A stretch of 41,617 nt of DNA from a virus, in IMG/VR virus record IMGVR_UViG_3300049855_000607, positions 1 through 41,617 of that record; one strand, 5' to 3'. The notes under the pieces were generated by a model that was given only the letters and a program-made list of their open reading frames with translations, was not told where the DNA came from and did no database searches. Position 1 is the stretch's first letter. Each line of letters starts with the position of its first letter. This document shows, one piece after another, positions 31,216 to 38,765 of this stretch. A program made the position numbers and the translations under genes.

Positions 31216-31502
31216 ACCTTTATATTTACCTTGCCTAAATTTCTATCAGATTCGTGAGCTTCATCATCAACTGCAATATCAGGAATAAAGGATCCTTTTT
31301 CTACTACTTCAGCGTTAAGTCCAAGCTTACTAGCCCATTCAGTAGCATAAGATACTCCACCACCTGACCAGATGAACATTTCGTTTCCCAACGATTCCAA
31401 TATTTGGAATAGTTGTATTATTTCATAGCGTGGAGTATCTATAAGATCACCAGATTGATGGATGAGAGTTCCGTCTACATCAAAAGCTGCTTTAAGTTTC
31501 AT
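31212..31502 (-). CDS. Small HAD-fold phosphatase-like protein
   Basis: A 96-residue protein with the HAD motif I FDVDGT at 7-12: Asp8 is the nucleophile and Asp10 the general acid/base. WSGGG near 45-49 supplies motif II, and PDIAVDDEAHE near 74-84 resembles motif IV with acidic magnesium ligands. The cap domain is missing, as in the smallest HAD proteins (for example phage and polynucleotide-kinase-type phosphatases). Possible substrates are nucleotides or 5'/3' ends. It overlaps by 11 bases with the gene before and ATGA with that after. Confidence 0.72.
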   Translation of the reverse strand: MKLKAAFDVDGTLIHQSGDLIDTPRYEIIQLFQILESLGNEMFIWSGGGVSYATEWASKLGLNAEVVEKGSFIPDIAVDDEAHESDRNLGKVNIKV

Positions 31503-31695
31503 TCCACTTTCCGTCCTTTGACTTCCTATAATTAATTATCCTACCATTCTTCATATTAATTATTTGAAAATATTCAATATCATGAGCTCTATCTTCTTTG
31601 CCACTATCAAGCCCTGTCATTAAAGCTTCGTAAAAAGATTTGCACTTATATCCTTTTATATATCCTTTTTCATTGTAGAAAACAAGTTCAAACAT
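31492..31695 (-). CDS. Small hypothetical protein
   Basis: A 67-residue protein, likely one helix packed on strands (MFELVFYNEKGYIKGYK, FYEALMTGLDSGKE, YFQIINMKNGRIINYRK). GGAG lies before the ATG, overlapping the end of the SLOG gene by 8 bases. It is followed by the small HAD gene, which it overlaps, so both are in one coupled unit. No family recognised. Confidence 0.6.
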   Translation of the reverse strand: MFELVFYNEKGYIKGYKCKSFYEALMTGLDSGKEDRAHDIEYFQIINMKNGRIINYRKSKDGKWNET

Positions 31696-32059
31696 TGAAA
31701 ATCTCCAGACCCTTAAGAGTCTCGTCTCTTAAATCTATAGTTTTAATTCCAAAGCTTTGAGCCAAAAGAGTACAGTTGTTTGTACCTCTTCCACCAATAA
31801 ATGTAAGGAGAAAATCTGGCTTAGATCCTTTTAACATCTCTTCGTTACGTATTGGACCTGCTTTTCTTCCTAAGTTAGTCCAGTCTGCTTTAAAGACTTG
31901 ATGTTGTATGTTATTTAGCTTTACATATTCTCTTACCATAGCGTCTAAGCCAGTTGCGCAACCTACACCTACAAAAGAGAGTTGCGGAAGTTTCTTAAAG
32001 ACATCTTTTACAAAATCTTCGTTAAAATAATCTCTTCCACCTGTTACACAAATTCTCAT
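31688..32059 (-). CDS. SLOG/YspA-like nucleotide-binding protein
   Basis: A 123-residue Rossmann-like protein. GGRDYF near 7-12, GCATGLDA at 33-40, ADWTNLGRKAGPIRNEEML at 58-76 and GGRGTNN at 89-95 are typical of YspA/YpsA-like SLOG domains, relatives of DprA and LOG. SLOG proteins bind nucleotides or ADP-ribose-like ligands and some sense second messengers in conflict systems. The phage copies are often stand-alone, as here. A phage SLOG may deplete or sense a host signal, which is speculation. It overlaps neighbours by 4-8 bases. Confidence 0.78.
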   Translation of the reverse strand: MRICVTGGRDYFNEDFVKDVFKKLPQLSFVGVGCATGLDAMVREYVKLNNIQHQVFKADWTNLGRKAGPIRNEEMLKGSKPDFLLTFIGGRGTNNCTLLAQSFGIKTIDLRDETLKGLEIFNV

Positions 32060-32322
32060 TTACTTCTCACATTGTATTCGTTACTTGTCATTCCAACAAA
32101 ACTATATAATCCGTTGTAAAGCTCTTCTCCGAGAGTCTTCTTCATTAAGAATAAAATAAAGTTAGCTCTATTTACTGCGTGCATTCTTTCAAAAGAGTCA
32201 GAGACTATTATTAAGGTTGCTGCATCGGGATAGTCATCCCTATCGTAGAAGATAGAAACATTGTTAAGATGCTCTGTTAGAGCTGCTTCAATTTTTTCTA
32301 AGAAGTACTCTTTTGAGATCAT
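32056..32322 (-). CDS. Small protein, BolA-like pattern, copy 2
   Basis: An 88-residue paralogue of the 87-residue protein at 30.6 kb: YFLEKIEAALTEHLNNVSI, then TLIIVSDSFERMHAVNRANF and a Gly/Tyr end. As there, V-S-x-x-F-E-x-M-x-x-x-N-R is the common core. The pattern resembles BolA but lacks confirmation. It joins the neighbours by ATGA on both sides. Confidence 0.6.
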   Translation of the reverse strand: MISKEYFLEKIEAALTEHLNNVSIFYDRDDYPDAATLIIVSDSFERMHAVNRANFILFLMKKTLGEELYNGLYSFVGMTSNEYNVRSK

Positions 32323-32729
32323 TTGAACTTTTCCAGATCCTCAAGTACTAAATCTATAAAGTAGTTTAATCTATCGCGCACATCGCTAAGACCTGGAGAT
32401 GAAATATATTCAAGAACCATTTCTTTATAATTTGTTGCCGCAACCTTAAAAGCTTCTTCTTTTGAAAAGCGAAAGTTTTTTAAATAGTCATCTGTTCTAC
32501 TTGAAGGAAGAGACTCGTACTCTGAACCTACCATTGAATATGTTGTGCCAAAATCATCTTTTACACACCAAAGATCGTTTCCTCGGTATTCAATAAAAAG
32601 GGTACATCTAGAAAGAAAATCAACTAAGGGTTTATCTTTTTCTGTTGAAATAAATTTGCGATAATCGGGAACTTGATATTTAACAGCAAATTGATCATAT
32701 AGCGAATCATTCTTTTCTAAGTTGCTCAT
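32319..32729 (-). CDS. Hypothetical protein
   Basis: A 136-residue acidic protein of unknown family. Residues 40-75 suggest a beta sheet (CTLFIEYRGNDLWCVKDDF), followed by helices (FRFSKEEAFKVAATNYKEMV, RDRLNYFIDLVLEDLEKF). The stretch LEYISSPGLSDVRDRLNYFI is a loose match to the HEAT-like module, not counted as secure. It shares ATGA with both neighbours in the HAD-to-SLOG unit. Confidence 0.6.
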   Translation of the reverse strand: MSNLEKNDSLYDQFAVKYQVPDYRKFISTEKDKPLVDFLSRCTLFIEYRGNDLWCVKDDFGTTYSMVGSEYESLPSSRTDDYLKNFRFSKEEAFKVAATNYKEMVLEYISSPGLSDVRDRLNYFIDLVLEDLEKFK

Positions 32730-33619
32730 AAATTCTCCAAAATTTTTAGTAAATCTGAGAAATCTTCGCAGATGTGATCTGGTCGCGGATGCTCTTTCGA
32801 GAGATCAAGTCCCTTGTGAATAAATCTTTCGGGGATAAATTCTCTTATAGTCTTTACAAGCTGTGGATCTACTTTAAGACCGTAAGCTGCAAGACACGAA
32901 GTTGTCTTCATCTGATTGGCAAGTAAAATATCTCTGTGAACATTATCTCCAATATAAACAATATCACTTTTTTCGTATTGTTCTAAATTAAAATCAAGAA
33001 GAATGTTCTTAAAGCCATTTGGTGAAGGCTTTCTATAATCATTTGGAAGCTCTCGTGCCTTTCCTATGAAGCCATATCTCCACTTATCAAGATTCTTAAG
33101 TAGAAGATCTTGCGACACAGCAACTTCATTTTTGATGAGCGGTATCTTGGAATTTTCAAGACCATAAACACCATCAAAGTAGTTTAAGATACTCATTTTA
33201 TGAAGACGAGCTATTGCTAATTGAAGAGGAGCATCGGTCAGTATCACCAGCTTAGTAGTAGGGTATTCAGTTTTAATCTTCTGAATAGTTCGTAGAACAT
33301 TATCGTAAGGCTTAAGATAAGGATATGCTTCTAATTTAAAGATGCTTCTTGCAGGATTAGCGCATTCACTAAGAATTTTTTTAACATCAAAATCATAATG
33401 CTTCATTATAGAAGGTAGTAATTGAATTGCAAAAGGATATTCAATATTATCCTCTCTATCTATAACTTGCTTGAATTCATCACAAAGCTGCTCATAGGGT
33501 ATTTTGGTTATCTCAGAAGCAAGGAGGATTGATTTTTTTGTAGAATGAGCGAAGTACTTAAACCAACATAGATTTGTATTATCTAAATCTGTAATTATCA
33601 ATTTTGGATGTTTTTTCAT
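32726..33619 (-). CDS. HAD-superfamily hydrolase
   Basis: A 297-residue protein with all HAD motifs: DLDNTN at 11-16 (Asp11 nucleophile, Asp13 acid/base), VILTDA near 125 (motif II Thr), the Lys of RKPSPNGF (motif III) and YIGDNVHRDI (motif IV magnesium ligands). The segment between motif I and II is a helical cap of some 100 residues. Family members hydrolyse phosphate monoesters of sugars or nucleotides; the substrate is not readable. The only good promoter has its -10 box five bases before the ATG, so the message may start at or close to the start codon. It heads a seven-gene coupled left-going unit. Confidence 0.78.
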   Translation of the reverse strand: MKKHPKLIITDLDNTNLCWFKYFAHSTKKSILLASEITKIPYEQLCDEFKQVIDREDNIEYPFAIQLLPSIMKHYDFDVKKILSECANPARSIFKLEAYPYLKPYDNVLRTIQKIKTEYPTTKLVILTDAPLQLAIARLHKMSILNYFDGVYGLENSKIPLIKNEVAVSQDLLLKNLDKWRYGFIGKARELPNDYRKPSPNGFKNILLDFNLEQYEKSDIVYIGDNVHRDILLANQMKTTSCLAAYGLKVDPQLVKTIREFIPERFIHKGLDLSKEHPRPDHICEDFSDLLKILENL

Positions 33620-33632
33620 AATACATTATACT
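33604..33632 (+). promoter_or_regulatory. Sigma70-type promoter of the endolysin gene
   Basis: TTGGAT and TATACT are 17 bases apart. The -10 box overlaps by four bases that of the divergent HAD promoter, so RNA polymerase can probably occupy only one at a time. Confidence 0.7.
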
Positions 33633-33652
33633 TTCAATTTTTAAAAAGACAA
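33625..33652 (-). promoter_or_regulatory. Sigma70-type promoter of the HAD gene, leaderless candidate
   Basis: On the minus strand TTGTCT and TATAAT are 16 bases apart. Only five bases separate the -10 box from the ATG, so transcription would begin at about the first codon and the mRNA would lack a Shine-Dalgarno leader. Confidence 0.6.
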
Positions 33653-33663
33653 GGAGAAATAAA

Positions 33664-34149
33664 ATGACAAAAGATATGAAAATTAGCGACAACGGGATCA
33701 AGTGTCTTACACACGATGAAGGACTCAGAACCTCTCCCTATTTAGATGGTGGTGGCGTTCCTACTATTGGTTACGGATCTACTTACTATGAAAATGGTGT
33801 GCGAGTCACTATGAAAGATCCTCCCATTACTCAAGAGAGAGCCTATGAGTTGATGAGAAATGTAGTCAAAAATTTTGAAAAAGGCGTAAATGACTTGGTC
33901 ACAATTGAATTAAGTCAAAATCACTTTGATGCCTTAGTTTGTCTTACTTATAATATTGGACTTAAAGCATTTGGAACATCTACGATGCTTAAGCTCTTGA
34001 ATAAGGGCGACCTTGCTGGAGCAGCTGCTGAATTTCCAAAATGGAATAAAGATAACGGCAAAGTAATAAAAGGATTGACCAATAGACGCTTAAGAGAGCA
34101 AGCTCTCTTTCTTACTACTATGGTACAAATTCCACTTAAGATGGATTAA
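33664..34149 (+). CDS. Endolysin, T4-type lysozyme (GH24)
   Basis: A 161-residue muramidase that cuts the glycan strands of peptidoglycan at lysis. The catalytic set Glu19, Asp28, Thr34 (HDEGLRTSPYLDGG and PTIGYG) has the exact spacing of T4 lysozyme Glu11-Asp20-Thr26. FDALVCLTYNIG and GLTNRRLREQALF are standard family segments. No signal peptide or membrane anchor is present, so a holin is needed for export to the wall; none is recognised beside it. GGAG lies seven bases before the ATG. It has its own promoter, and its end overlaps the convergent phosphoesterase gene by 14 bases. A second ATG at codon 5 is possible. Confidence 0.93.
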   Translation: MTKDMKISDNGIKCLTHDEGLRTSPYLDGGGVPTIGYGSTYYENGVRVTMKDPPITQERAYELMRNVVKNFEKGVNDLVTIELSQNHFDALVCLTYNIGLKAFGTSTMLKLLNKGDLAGAAAEFPKWNKDNGKVIKGLTNRRLREQALFLTTMVQIPLKMD

Positions 34150-34897
34150 CTATTTTAGCTTTCCATTTGCCGTCTACCTGTTCAAAATCAACTACGATAG
34201 GTGGGTTTACTGGATTATATTCTTCGGTGCAGGTAGATGCATTAACAAACAGTGTATTTTCTTTTTGTATAGTCCCGTAAGCACAGTGTATGTGTCCTGA
34301 ACAGAACAAAGTAGGTTGAATTTGCTTAACTACTTTAAGCAAATCTTTATCTCCTACGTGTTCTTTTTTCTTTTTAATACGACCACCTGAATGATCAAAA
34401 ATCCAATCCTCTCTCTCAACCCAATCAAGTATTTTAAAACAAGGTCCGTGCGTAAGGATTACATCAATTTTTTTCTCAAGGTGATTTTGCAGCATTAGAT
34501 CCCAAACTGCTTGTATTTCCTCTCCCCGATGATAGTTCCAACCCCAATTATGAAAAAAGGCACTTGCAGGTGAGCCGTACAACTTAAGCCCCATAAGCTC
34601 TATGCTACTATTTTCAAGATAGTGGCAATTTGTAAAAAAGCTCTCTTTAATGGAGGGATTATACTCTGGTTTTTTAGGACACGTAGTTAGATCATGATTG
34701 CCAGCTATGATGACTACTTCTTTTACTTTGCCCTCTTGTTTTAGTTCGCCGCACCATTGATTTAAATCGCGTAAGACATCAAGTTCACCCCTATATGTCA
34801 GATCACCTGCTATACATAGTAAGTCGCATTTTGAGATGTAGACATCTCTATGTTGAGAGTGAAGATCCGATATAAAAGTTGCTTTTATTTTATTCAT
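34136..34897 (-). CDS. Calcineurin-like metallophosphoesterase
   Basis: A 253-residue protein. I use the ATG of MNKIKATFIS because it overlaps the HNH stop as ATGA and GGAT precedes it; an upstream ATG seven codons away is less fitting. The five metal-binding motifs are in order: DLH at 11-13, GDLT at 31-34, GNHD at 66-69, THGP near 148 and SGHIH near 205. Two metals at this site hydrolyse phosphodiesters or monoesters of nucleic acids, nucleotides or proteins. It resembles small YfcE/metallophosphatase forms found in many phages. Substrate unknown; it overlaps the endolysin end by 14 bases. Confidence 0.82.
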   Translation of the reverse strand: MNKIKATFISDLHSQHRDVYISKCDLLCIAGDLTYRGELDVLRDLNQWCGELKQEGKVKEVVIIAGNHDLTTCPKKPEYNPSIKESFFTNCHYLENSSIELMGLKLYGSPASAFFHNWGWNYHRGEEIQAVWDLMLQNHLEKKIDVILTHGPCFKILDWVEREDWIFDHSGGRIKKKKEHVGDKDLLKVVKQIQPTLFCSGHIHCAYGTIQKENTLFVNASTCTEEYNPVNPPIVVDFEQVDGKWKAKIVNPS

Positions 34898-35469
34898 TTT
34901 GAAATCCTTTGTATCCATTGCACAAATGCCTCATAAGATTCGTTCCCTTTTGCTCTATTGCAAATCCAGCAACAAGGAACTACATTTTCAATGTCATAAT
35001 GTTTATTACTATCTATTCTATCAATTCCATTTACTTTTAACGACACATAGTCCCTTATAGAACTTTTACTCATCCTATTTTTGATATCTTCCTTGGGTTC
35101 CATCTTACAATAATGACAATTTTTCCGAATTAAAATTAAGGTCTCATTTTCAGTTAAATTAAACTGAAATCCTCTTCTTTGTGCTACGTCTTTATAATCA
35201 CTCATATATGCTCTTAATGCATACATATATCTGTTATTATAGAGTGAGTCTTTTATTTCTTTAGATGCGCATCCACATGATACCTTATTCCCATACCTGG
35301 CGGACCCAAGATCAATTTTTGTCAACTCTACTATGGAATTGCACTTACATCTACAAATCCAATTAATTCTGGGATATCCATTTTTAGGATGATACCGAGT
35401 AATTGGATTAACTAAGGTAAAGTTTCCAATTACTTGATTGCAGAAATAGTTATGCTTAATCCTGGGCAT
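34894..35469 (-). CDS. HNH endonuclease, copy A
   Basis: A 191-residue protein of the free-standing phage HNH type. Residues 36-67 carry a zinc ribbon-like group with Cys at 39, 41, 43, 65 and 67 (WICRCKCN and SCGC), a DNA-binding start common to this family. The nuclease part has NCHYC, then NGIDRIDSNKHYDIENVVPC with WICNRAK closing the ββα-metal site. GGAG lies eight bases before the ATG. It overlaps the next HNH gene, its paralogue, by 14 bases. Such genes often act as homing endonucleases that spread by cutting related phages at the same place. Target unknown. Confidence 0.82.
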   Translation of the reverse strand: MPRIKHNYFCNQVIGNFTLVNPITRYHPKNGYPRINWICRCKCNSIVELTKIDLGSARYGNKVSCGCASKEIKDSLYNNRYMYALRAYMSDYKDVAQRRGFQFNLTENETLILIRKNCHYCKMEPKEDIKNRMSKSSIRDYVSLKVNGIDRIDSNKHYDIENVVPCCWICNRAKGNESYEAFVQWIQRISK

Positions 35470-36055
35470 GCATTTTGCTCCTTAATTCCTGAATCCATTT
35501 TAAAAATTCTTGCTGATTCATATCACTCTTTGCTCTGTTGCAAATATGACAGCAAGGTACGACGTTATCTACTACGTACCCTCTATTTGAATCTATGCGA
35601 TCTATTCCATTGGCATATACAACTGGTCTTTCAGAATCATGTTTTGTAAATGGAAAAAGAGAAAGACAAGGTTCAATATTACAGTAAAAGCAATTTGACT
35701 TAAATAGCTGATATGCTTCCTCCTCAATCAAGAAAAAATCCAACTCTCTATTTTTAGCTCCATTTTTATATGCTCTATATTTAGATTTATATAGGGCCAA
35801 TGTTGGATCGTTGTTTTTATATCTACCTTTTAGTCCTCCATATGAGATGCCACATTGACCACATGCTACTTTTCCTCTGATAAGATTTTTGACTGTTGAT
35901 GTGAATTCTCGACCGCACTGACATAAACAGAGCCAGTTGACATGTGATCTCCCACCAATTTTAATTCTTCCGAGCTCTCTTTCAAGAGTAAAATATTTAA
36001 ATTGTTGACCAGGAAAAAAGAAATGTTTTCGTGGAGCTGATCTTCTGGTAGTCAC
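35456..36055 (-). CDS. HNH endonuclease, copy B
   Basis: A 199-residue paralogue of copy A: WLCLCQCGREF with a second CGQCG knuckle, NCFYCNIEP, then NGIDRIDSNRGYVVDNVVPC and HICNRAK. I place the start at GTG after AAAGGGATAGAGGA because it gives the length and N-terminal layout of copy A; an ATG 17 codons upstream would lie within the exonuclease gene and lacks a ribosome site. The two genes are side by side with the 3' end of the exonuclease, as expected for a mobile HNH gene that duplicated in place. No intron is visible. Confidence 0.78.
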   Translation of the reverse strand: MTTRRSAPRKHFFFPGQQFKYFTLERELGRIKIGGRSHVNWLCLCQCGREFTSTVKNLIRGKVACGQCGISYGGLKGRYKNNDPTLALYKSKYRAYKNGAKNRELDFFLIEEEAYQLFKSNCFYCNIEPCLSLFPFTKHDSERPVVYANGIDRIDSNRGYVVDNVVPCCHICNRAKSDMNQQEFLKWIQELRSKMHAQD

Positions 36056-36059
36056 TCCT

Positions 36060-36689
36060 CTATCCCTTTCTATCAAATTTATTAAAGAATTGTTTTGAAG
36101 CTGCATTTTCGTTTCTAATCTTCATTGGTCCAAACTTCTTTTCTGTGTCATATGCAAATTCAATTGTCTGGTCAATGTAAAAAAGAACCTTAGCTGTATT
36201 GTAACTATCTACAGCAGCTGCATGAGCTTTACCTTCAAAGTTTATACCAAAGAGTTCTAAAGTATTTGCGAGTCCGCCTTTTGCCTTTGAGCCACGAGCT
36301 TGTCTAAACATACTACTGAATTGTTTTACATCAAAGCATCTAATCTTCTCGGGATAAGAGACTCCTAATTCTTTCGAGGCTTCTACTAAAAGATGAACAT
36401 CTCCTCTTCCCCAGCTTAAAAGTTCGGTTCCAGTCTTACAATTCTCAAACCATAGCCAAAAATCTGCCAAAACCTCTTTGAGCGATAAAGCTCCTTGTAT
36501 CATTTCTTTTGAAATTCCAGTTAGGTCAGTTATTCTTTGGCAAGGTAGCTCGCCTGGATTTGCTAATTTGCTAAAAACACTGAGAACATCGTGTGACTTT
36601 GTGTGCACACATACTGCTCCAATCTCAATTATTTTCGGAGTAGTTCCTTCGTTTTGCGCAAGCTCTAAATCTACTACAACTGCTTTCAT
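36060..36689 (-). CDS. DEDDh 3'-5' exonuclease (DnaQ/RNase T-like)
   Basis: A 209-residue exonuclease. I begin at the ATG of MKAVVVDLEL, behind AGAGG, since the family starts at this strand; a second ATG eight codons upstream is possible. DLE at 7-9 is motif ExoI, a central helix with D near LSWGRGDVHLL gives motif II, and HAAAVDSYN gives the His and Asp of motif III. Two metals hydrolyse nucleotides from 3' ends of DNA or RNA. Phage members serve in proofreading, RNA turnover or host DNA breakdown. The context, beside divergent promoters and HNH genes, does not select one. Confidence 0.8.
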   Translation of the reverse strand: MKAVVVDLELAQNEGTTPKIIEIGAVCVHTKSHDVLSVFSKLANPGELPCQRITDLTGISKEMIQGALSLKEVLADFWLWFENCKTGTELLSWGRGDVHLLVEASKELGVSYPEKIRCFDVKQFSSMFRQARGSKAKGGLANTLELFGINFEGKAHAAAVDSYNTAKVLFYIDQTIEFAYDTEKKFGPMKIRNENAASKQFFNKFDRKG

Positions 36690-36694
36690 ATTTG

Positions 36695-36723
36695 TTGACC
36701 TCTCTTTGATCATATAGTATAAT
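36695..36723 (+). promoter_or_regulatory. Sigma70-type promoter, near consensus
   Basis: TTGACC and TATAAT are separated by exactly 17 bases, the best -35/-10 pair in the window. It drives the four plus-strand genes that include the FAD oxidoreductase. It overlaps the 5' end of the divergent exonuclease gene. Confidence 0.82.
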
Positions 36724-36742
36724 ATTTATAATGAAAAGTCAA
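36716..36742 (-). promoter_or_regulatory. Sigma70-type promoter of the exonuclease unit
   Basis: On the minus strand TTGACT and TATACT are 15 bases apart, shorter than ideal. The -10 boxes of this and of the divergent promoter overlap by four bases. Confidence 0.55.
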
Positions 36743-36756
36743 CGAAGGAATCTAAG

Positions 36757-37593
36757 ATGCAGGAAGAGCAATATAAAGAAATCAGGGAAAAAATTGCAGC
36801 TTACGGTCTCACAGATAAATATGTGATGCATATTGCAAAATATGTGGTTAAGAAGTCTGTAAAATTATTATATGATAGTACGGCACCTAATGCAAAAGAT
36901 GTGAGATTTTTCGGTTTTAAAACTAAAAATGCTAATTATGCCTTTCTATCAAAGGCATACTGGGGATTCATTCCAGAGCCTCGTGGGGACCATTCTCTAA
37001 TTAGAATCTTTGAGACAAGAATTACTGAAGAAAATAGAACTTTACTCTTGATGTTCGATTTCCTTTATGAGCAGCATCCTAAATTGCTTCTTAAGAATTA
37101 CCTAACAATGGATAAACGTATTGAAACGATAAAAAAAAGTCTGAAGAGTAGAAAAGCTACTGTAGAAAAGAAAGCTGCAGTTACATTTTTAAAATCTGAG
37201 CAAGAGCATATTGCTAAAATAGTTTATTCTCGGATTTGTAATGCCCTTCGTAGAGAATCTACTAATCTTTTTACTGACTACTACGGAGAAGAATTAAAAG
37301 TCCAAGATATTGCGTTCGTATTTAAGTCAATTGAAAGCGACAACTATCTTTTACGTTTACAATTTTCATCAACTCGCAACAATAAGATAGATGCTTCCGG
37401 TAAATCTCTTTGGGATTGCATACTCAAAGTACAGGACTATAAAGCTATGGTGGATTATTGGGCTAAAGGGGAGGATCCAATTTTAAGACGCTTTGCACTT
37501 ACTTTTCTTGGAGATAATCTTATTGGTTTAGTAGATGAAGATCCTAAGATTCGCTTGGGGTCTCAGTTGCGACTTGCTGGAGAAGCTAAATGA
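36757..37593 (+). CDS. HEAT-like helical hypothetical protein
   Basis: A 278-residue helical basic protein. AGGA lies before the ATG after a near-consensus promoter. Residues 85-165 have a helix-rich segment (ETIKKSLKSRKATVEKKAAV). The C-terminus holds two HEAT-like modules in sequence (YWAKGEDPILRRFALTFLG, then LVDEDPKIRLGSQLRLAGE), the clearest tandem copy of the recurring unit. No enzyme motif. It overlaps the oxidoreductase start by ATGA, so both are made together. Confidence 0.68.
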   Translation: MQEEQYKEIREKIAAYGLTDKYVMHIAKYVVKKSVKLLYDSTAPNAKDVRFFGFKTKNANYAFLSKAYWGFIPEPRGDHSLIRIFETRITEENRTLLLMFDFLYEQHPKLLLKNYLTMDKRIETIKKSLKSRKATVEKKAAVTFLKSEQEHIAKIVYSRICNALRRESTNLFTDYYGEELKVQDIAFVFKSIESDNYLLRLQFSSTRNNKIDASGKSLWDCILKVQDYKAMVDYWAKGEDPILRRFALTFLGDNLIGLVDEDPKIRLGSQLRLAGEAK

Positions 37594-38756
37594 CTTACTG
37601 GACTTCTACTTGTTTTCCTCTAAAAGGTACTCAAGAAAAACCAAAGGATGGTGGCATCTTAATCGTAGGAGCTGGATTAGCTGGAACTTCAGCAGCTCAT
37701 TTTCTAAAAGATGAGTTTGATGTGCAACTTGTAGACTGCGGAACTGAAAATGCGAGCTATTTTAGGAACGCTGGTCATATTTTGTTTGGAGCTTCGGAAA
37801 ATTACAAGTCATTTATTGACATTCACGGAAGAGAAAAAGCAAGAGATATTTTTAAAATGTCAGAAGCTTTTTGTCTCTTACAGAGAGCAACTATTTTAGA
37901 AAATAATATTCAATGCGACTATTTTCAGGGCGATTATCATTCGGTTGCTTCTAACTCAAGAGAAGAAGAACAAATTATTGAATCTATAGATCTTCTAAAT
38001 CAAGATGATATGAAGCATTCCTATTATACTACTGCGAGAAGTATTTATGACAAAATTGGATTTAAGAGCAACCTTGGAGGTAAGGTTTGCAATTTATCTG
38101 CTCAAGGACATCCTGTAAAGTTCAGAAATGCTCTTCTTTCAGATGTTCCTTACTTCTCTTATAAAATAAAGAATATAGAAGATTTAGACGAAAAAGTTAA
38201 AGTTGAATATTTCGATGGTTCATTTAGTGAACACGATGCATTGGTAATTGCAGGTAATGCTTACTCACCGTTATTCTCTTCTTTCTTTAGTGATCGAAAA
38301 TTGATTGAACCCTTTAAAGGACAAATCATTGTTTCAGAGCCACTTGAAAATATAAAGAGAAGCAGTTTCTCTTGTGATCACGGATATATTTATGGCACCT
38401 ATACTTCAGACAACAGACTCCTTATTGGTGGATGGAGAAATAATGTTCCTGGTAAAGAAGTTGGAACGTATGACTTAGAAATAAATCCGCTGACTGAAAA
38501 TGGACTTAAACAATATATAGCCGATCACTTTGGACGGAATGTGAAATTTGAATTTAGTTGGAGTGGCATTATGGGAGCAAATCAAAGTGGTCTTCCTTAT
38601 GTTGGTCCTACCAATAGTCCTTTGGTATTTGCACTTACTGCCTGCAATGGTTACGGATTTTCTTGGTCTCACGGATGCGCAAAACTTCTTTCTGATATTA
38701 TTAAAGGAAATCCTTTGATGCAAGGTTGGCAGCATCTTAATCCTAATAAATTTTGA
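37590..38756 (+). CDS. FAD-dependent oxidoreductase (DAO family)
   Basis: A 388-residue protein with the nucleotide-binding Rossmann start GILIVGAGLAGTSAAHFL (GxGxxG at 27-32), an acidic residue at the end of the second strand (VQLVD) and a typical DAO C-terminus: FSWSGIMG, GLPYVGP and TACNGYGFSWSHGCAKLL, which holds FAD. The family oxidises amines or amino acids; related FAD domains include MnmC, which works on tRNA wobble uridine, and glycine oxidase. No MnmC methylase part is seen. Phage copies are uncommon. The ATG overlaps the HEAT-like gene. Substrate and cell role are unknown; a tRNA or amino-acid product is possible. Confidence 0.82.
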   Translation: MTYWTSTCFPLKGTQEKPKDGGILIVGAGLAGTSAAHFLKDEFDVQLVDCGTENASYFRNAGHILFGASENYKSFIDIHGREKARDIFKMSEAFCLLQRATILENNIQCDYFQGDYHSVASNSREEEQIIESIDLLNQDDMKHSYYTTARSIYDKIGFKSNLGGKVCNLSAQGHPVKFRNALLSDVPYFSYKIKNIEDLDEKVKVEYFDGSFSEHDALVIAGNAYSPLFSSFFSDRKLIEPFKGQIIVSEPLENIKRSSFSCDHGYIYGTYTSDNRLLIGGWRNNVPGKEVGTYDLEINPLTENGLKQYIADHFGRNVKFEFSWSGIMGANQSGLPYVGPTNSPLVFALTACNGYGFSWSHGCAKLLSDIIKGNPLMQGWQHLNPNKF

Positions 38757-38765
38757 AGGAATAAA

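Noticed and set aside
18527-31721. A 15-bp identical sequence AGACCCTTAAGAGTC at 18527 and 31707
   Set aside because: One copy is in a probable terminator and the other within the SLOG gene. About one such match is expected by chance in a window this size.
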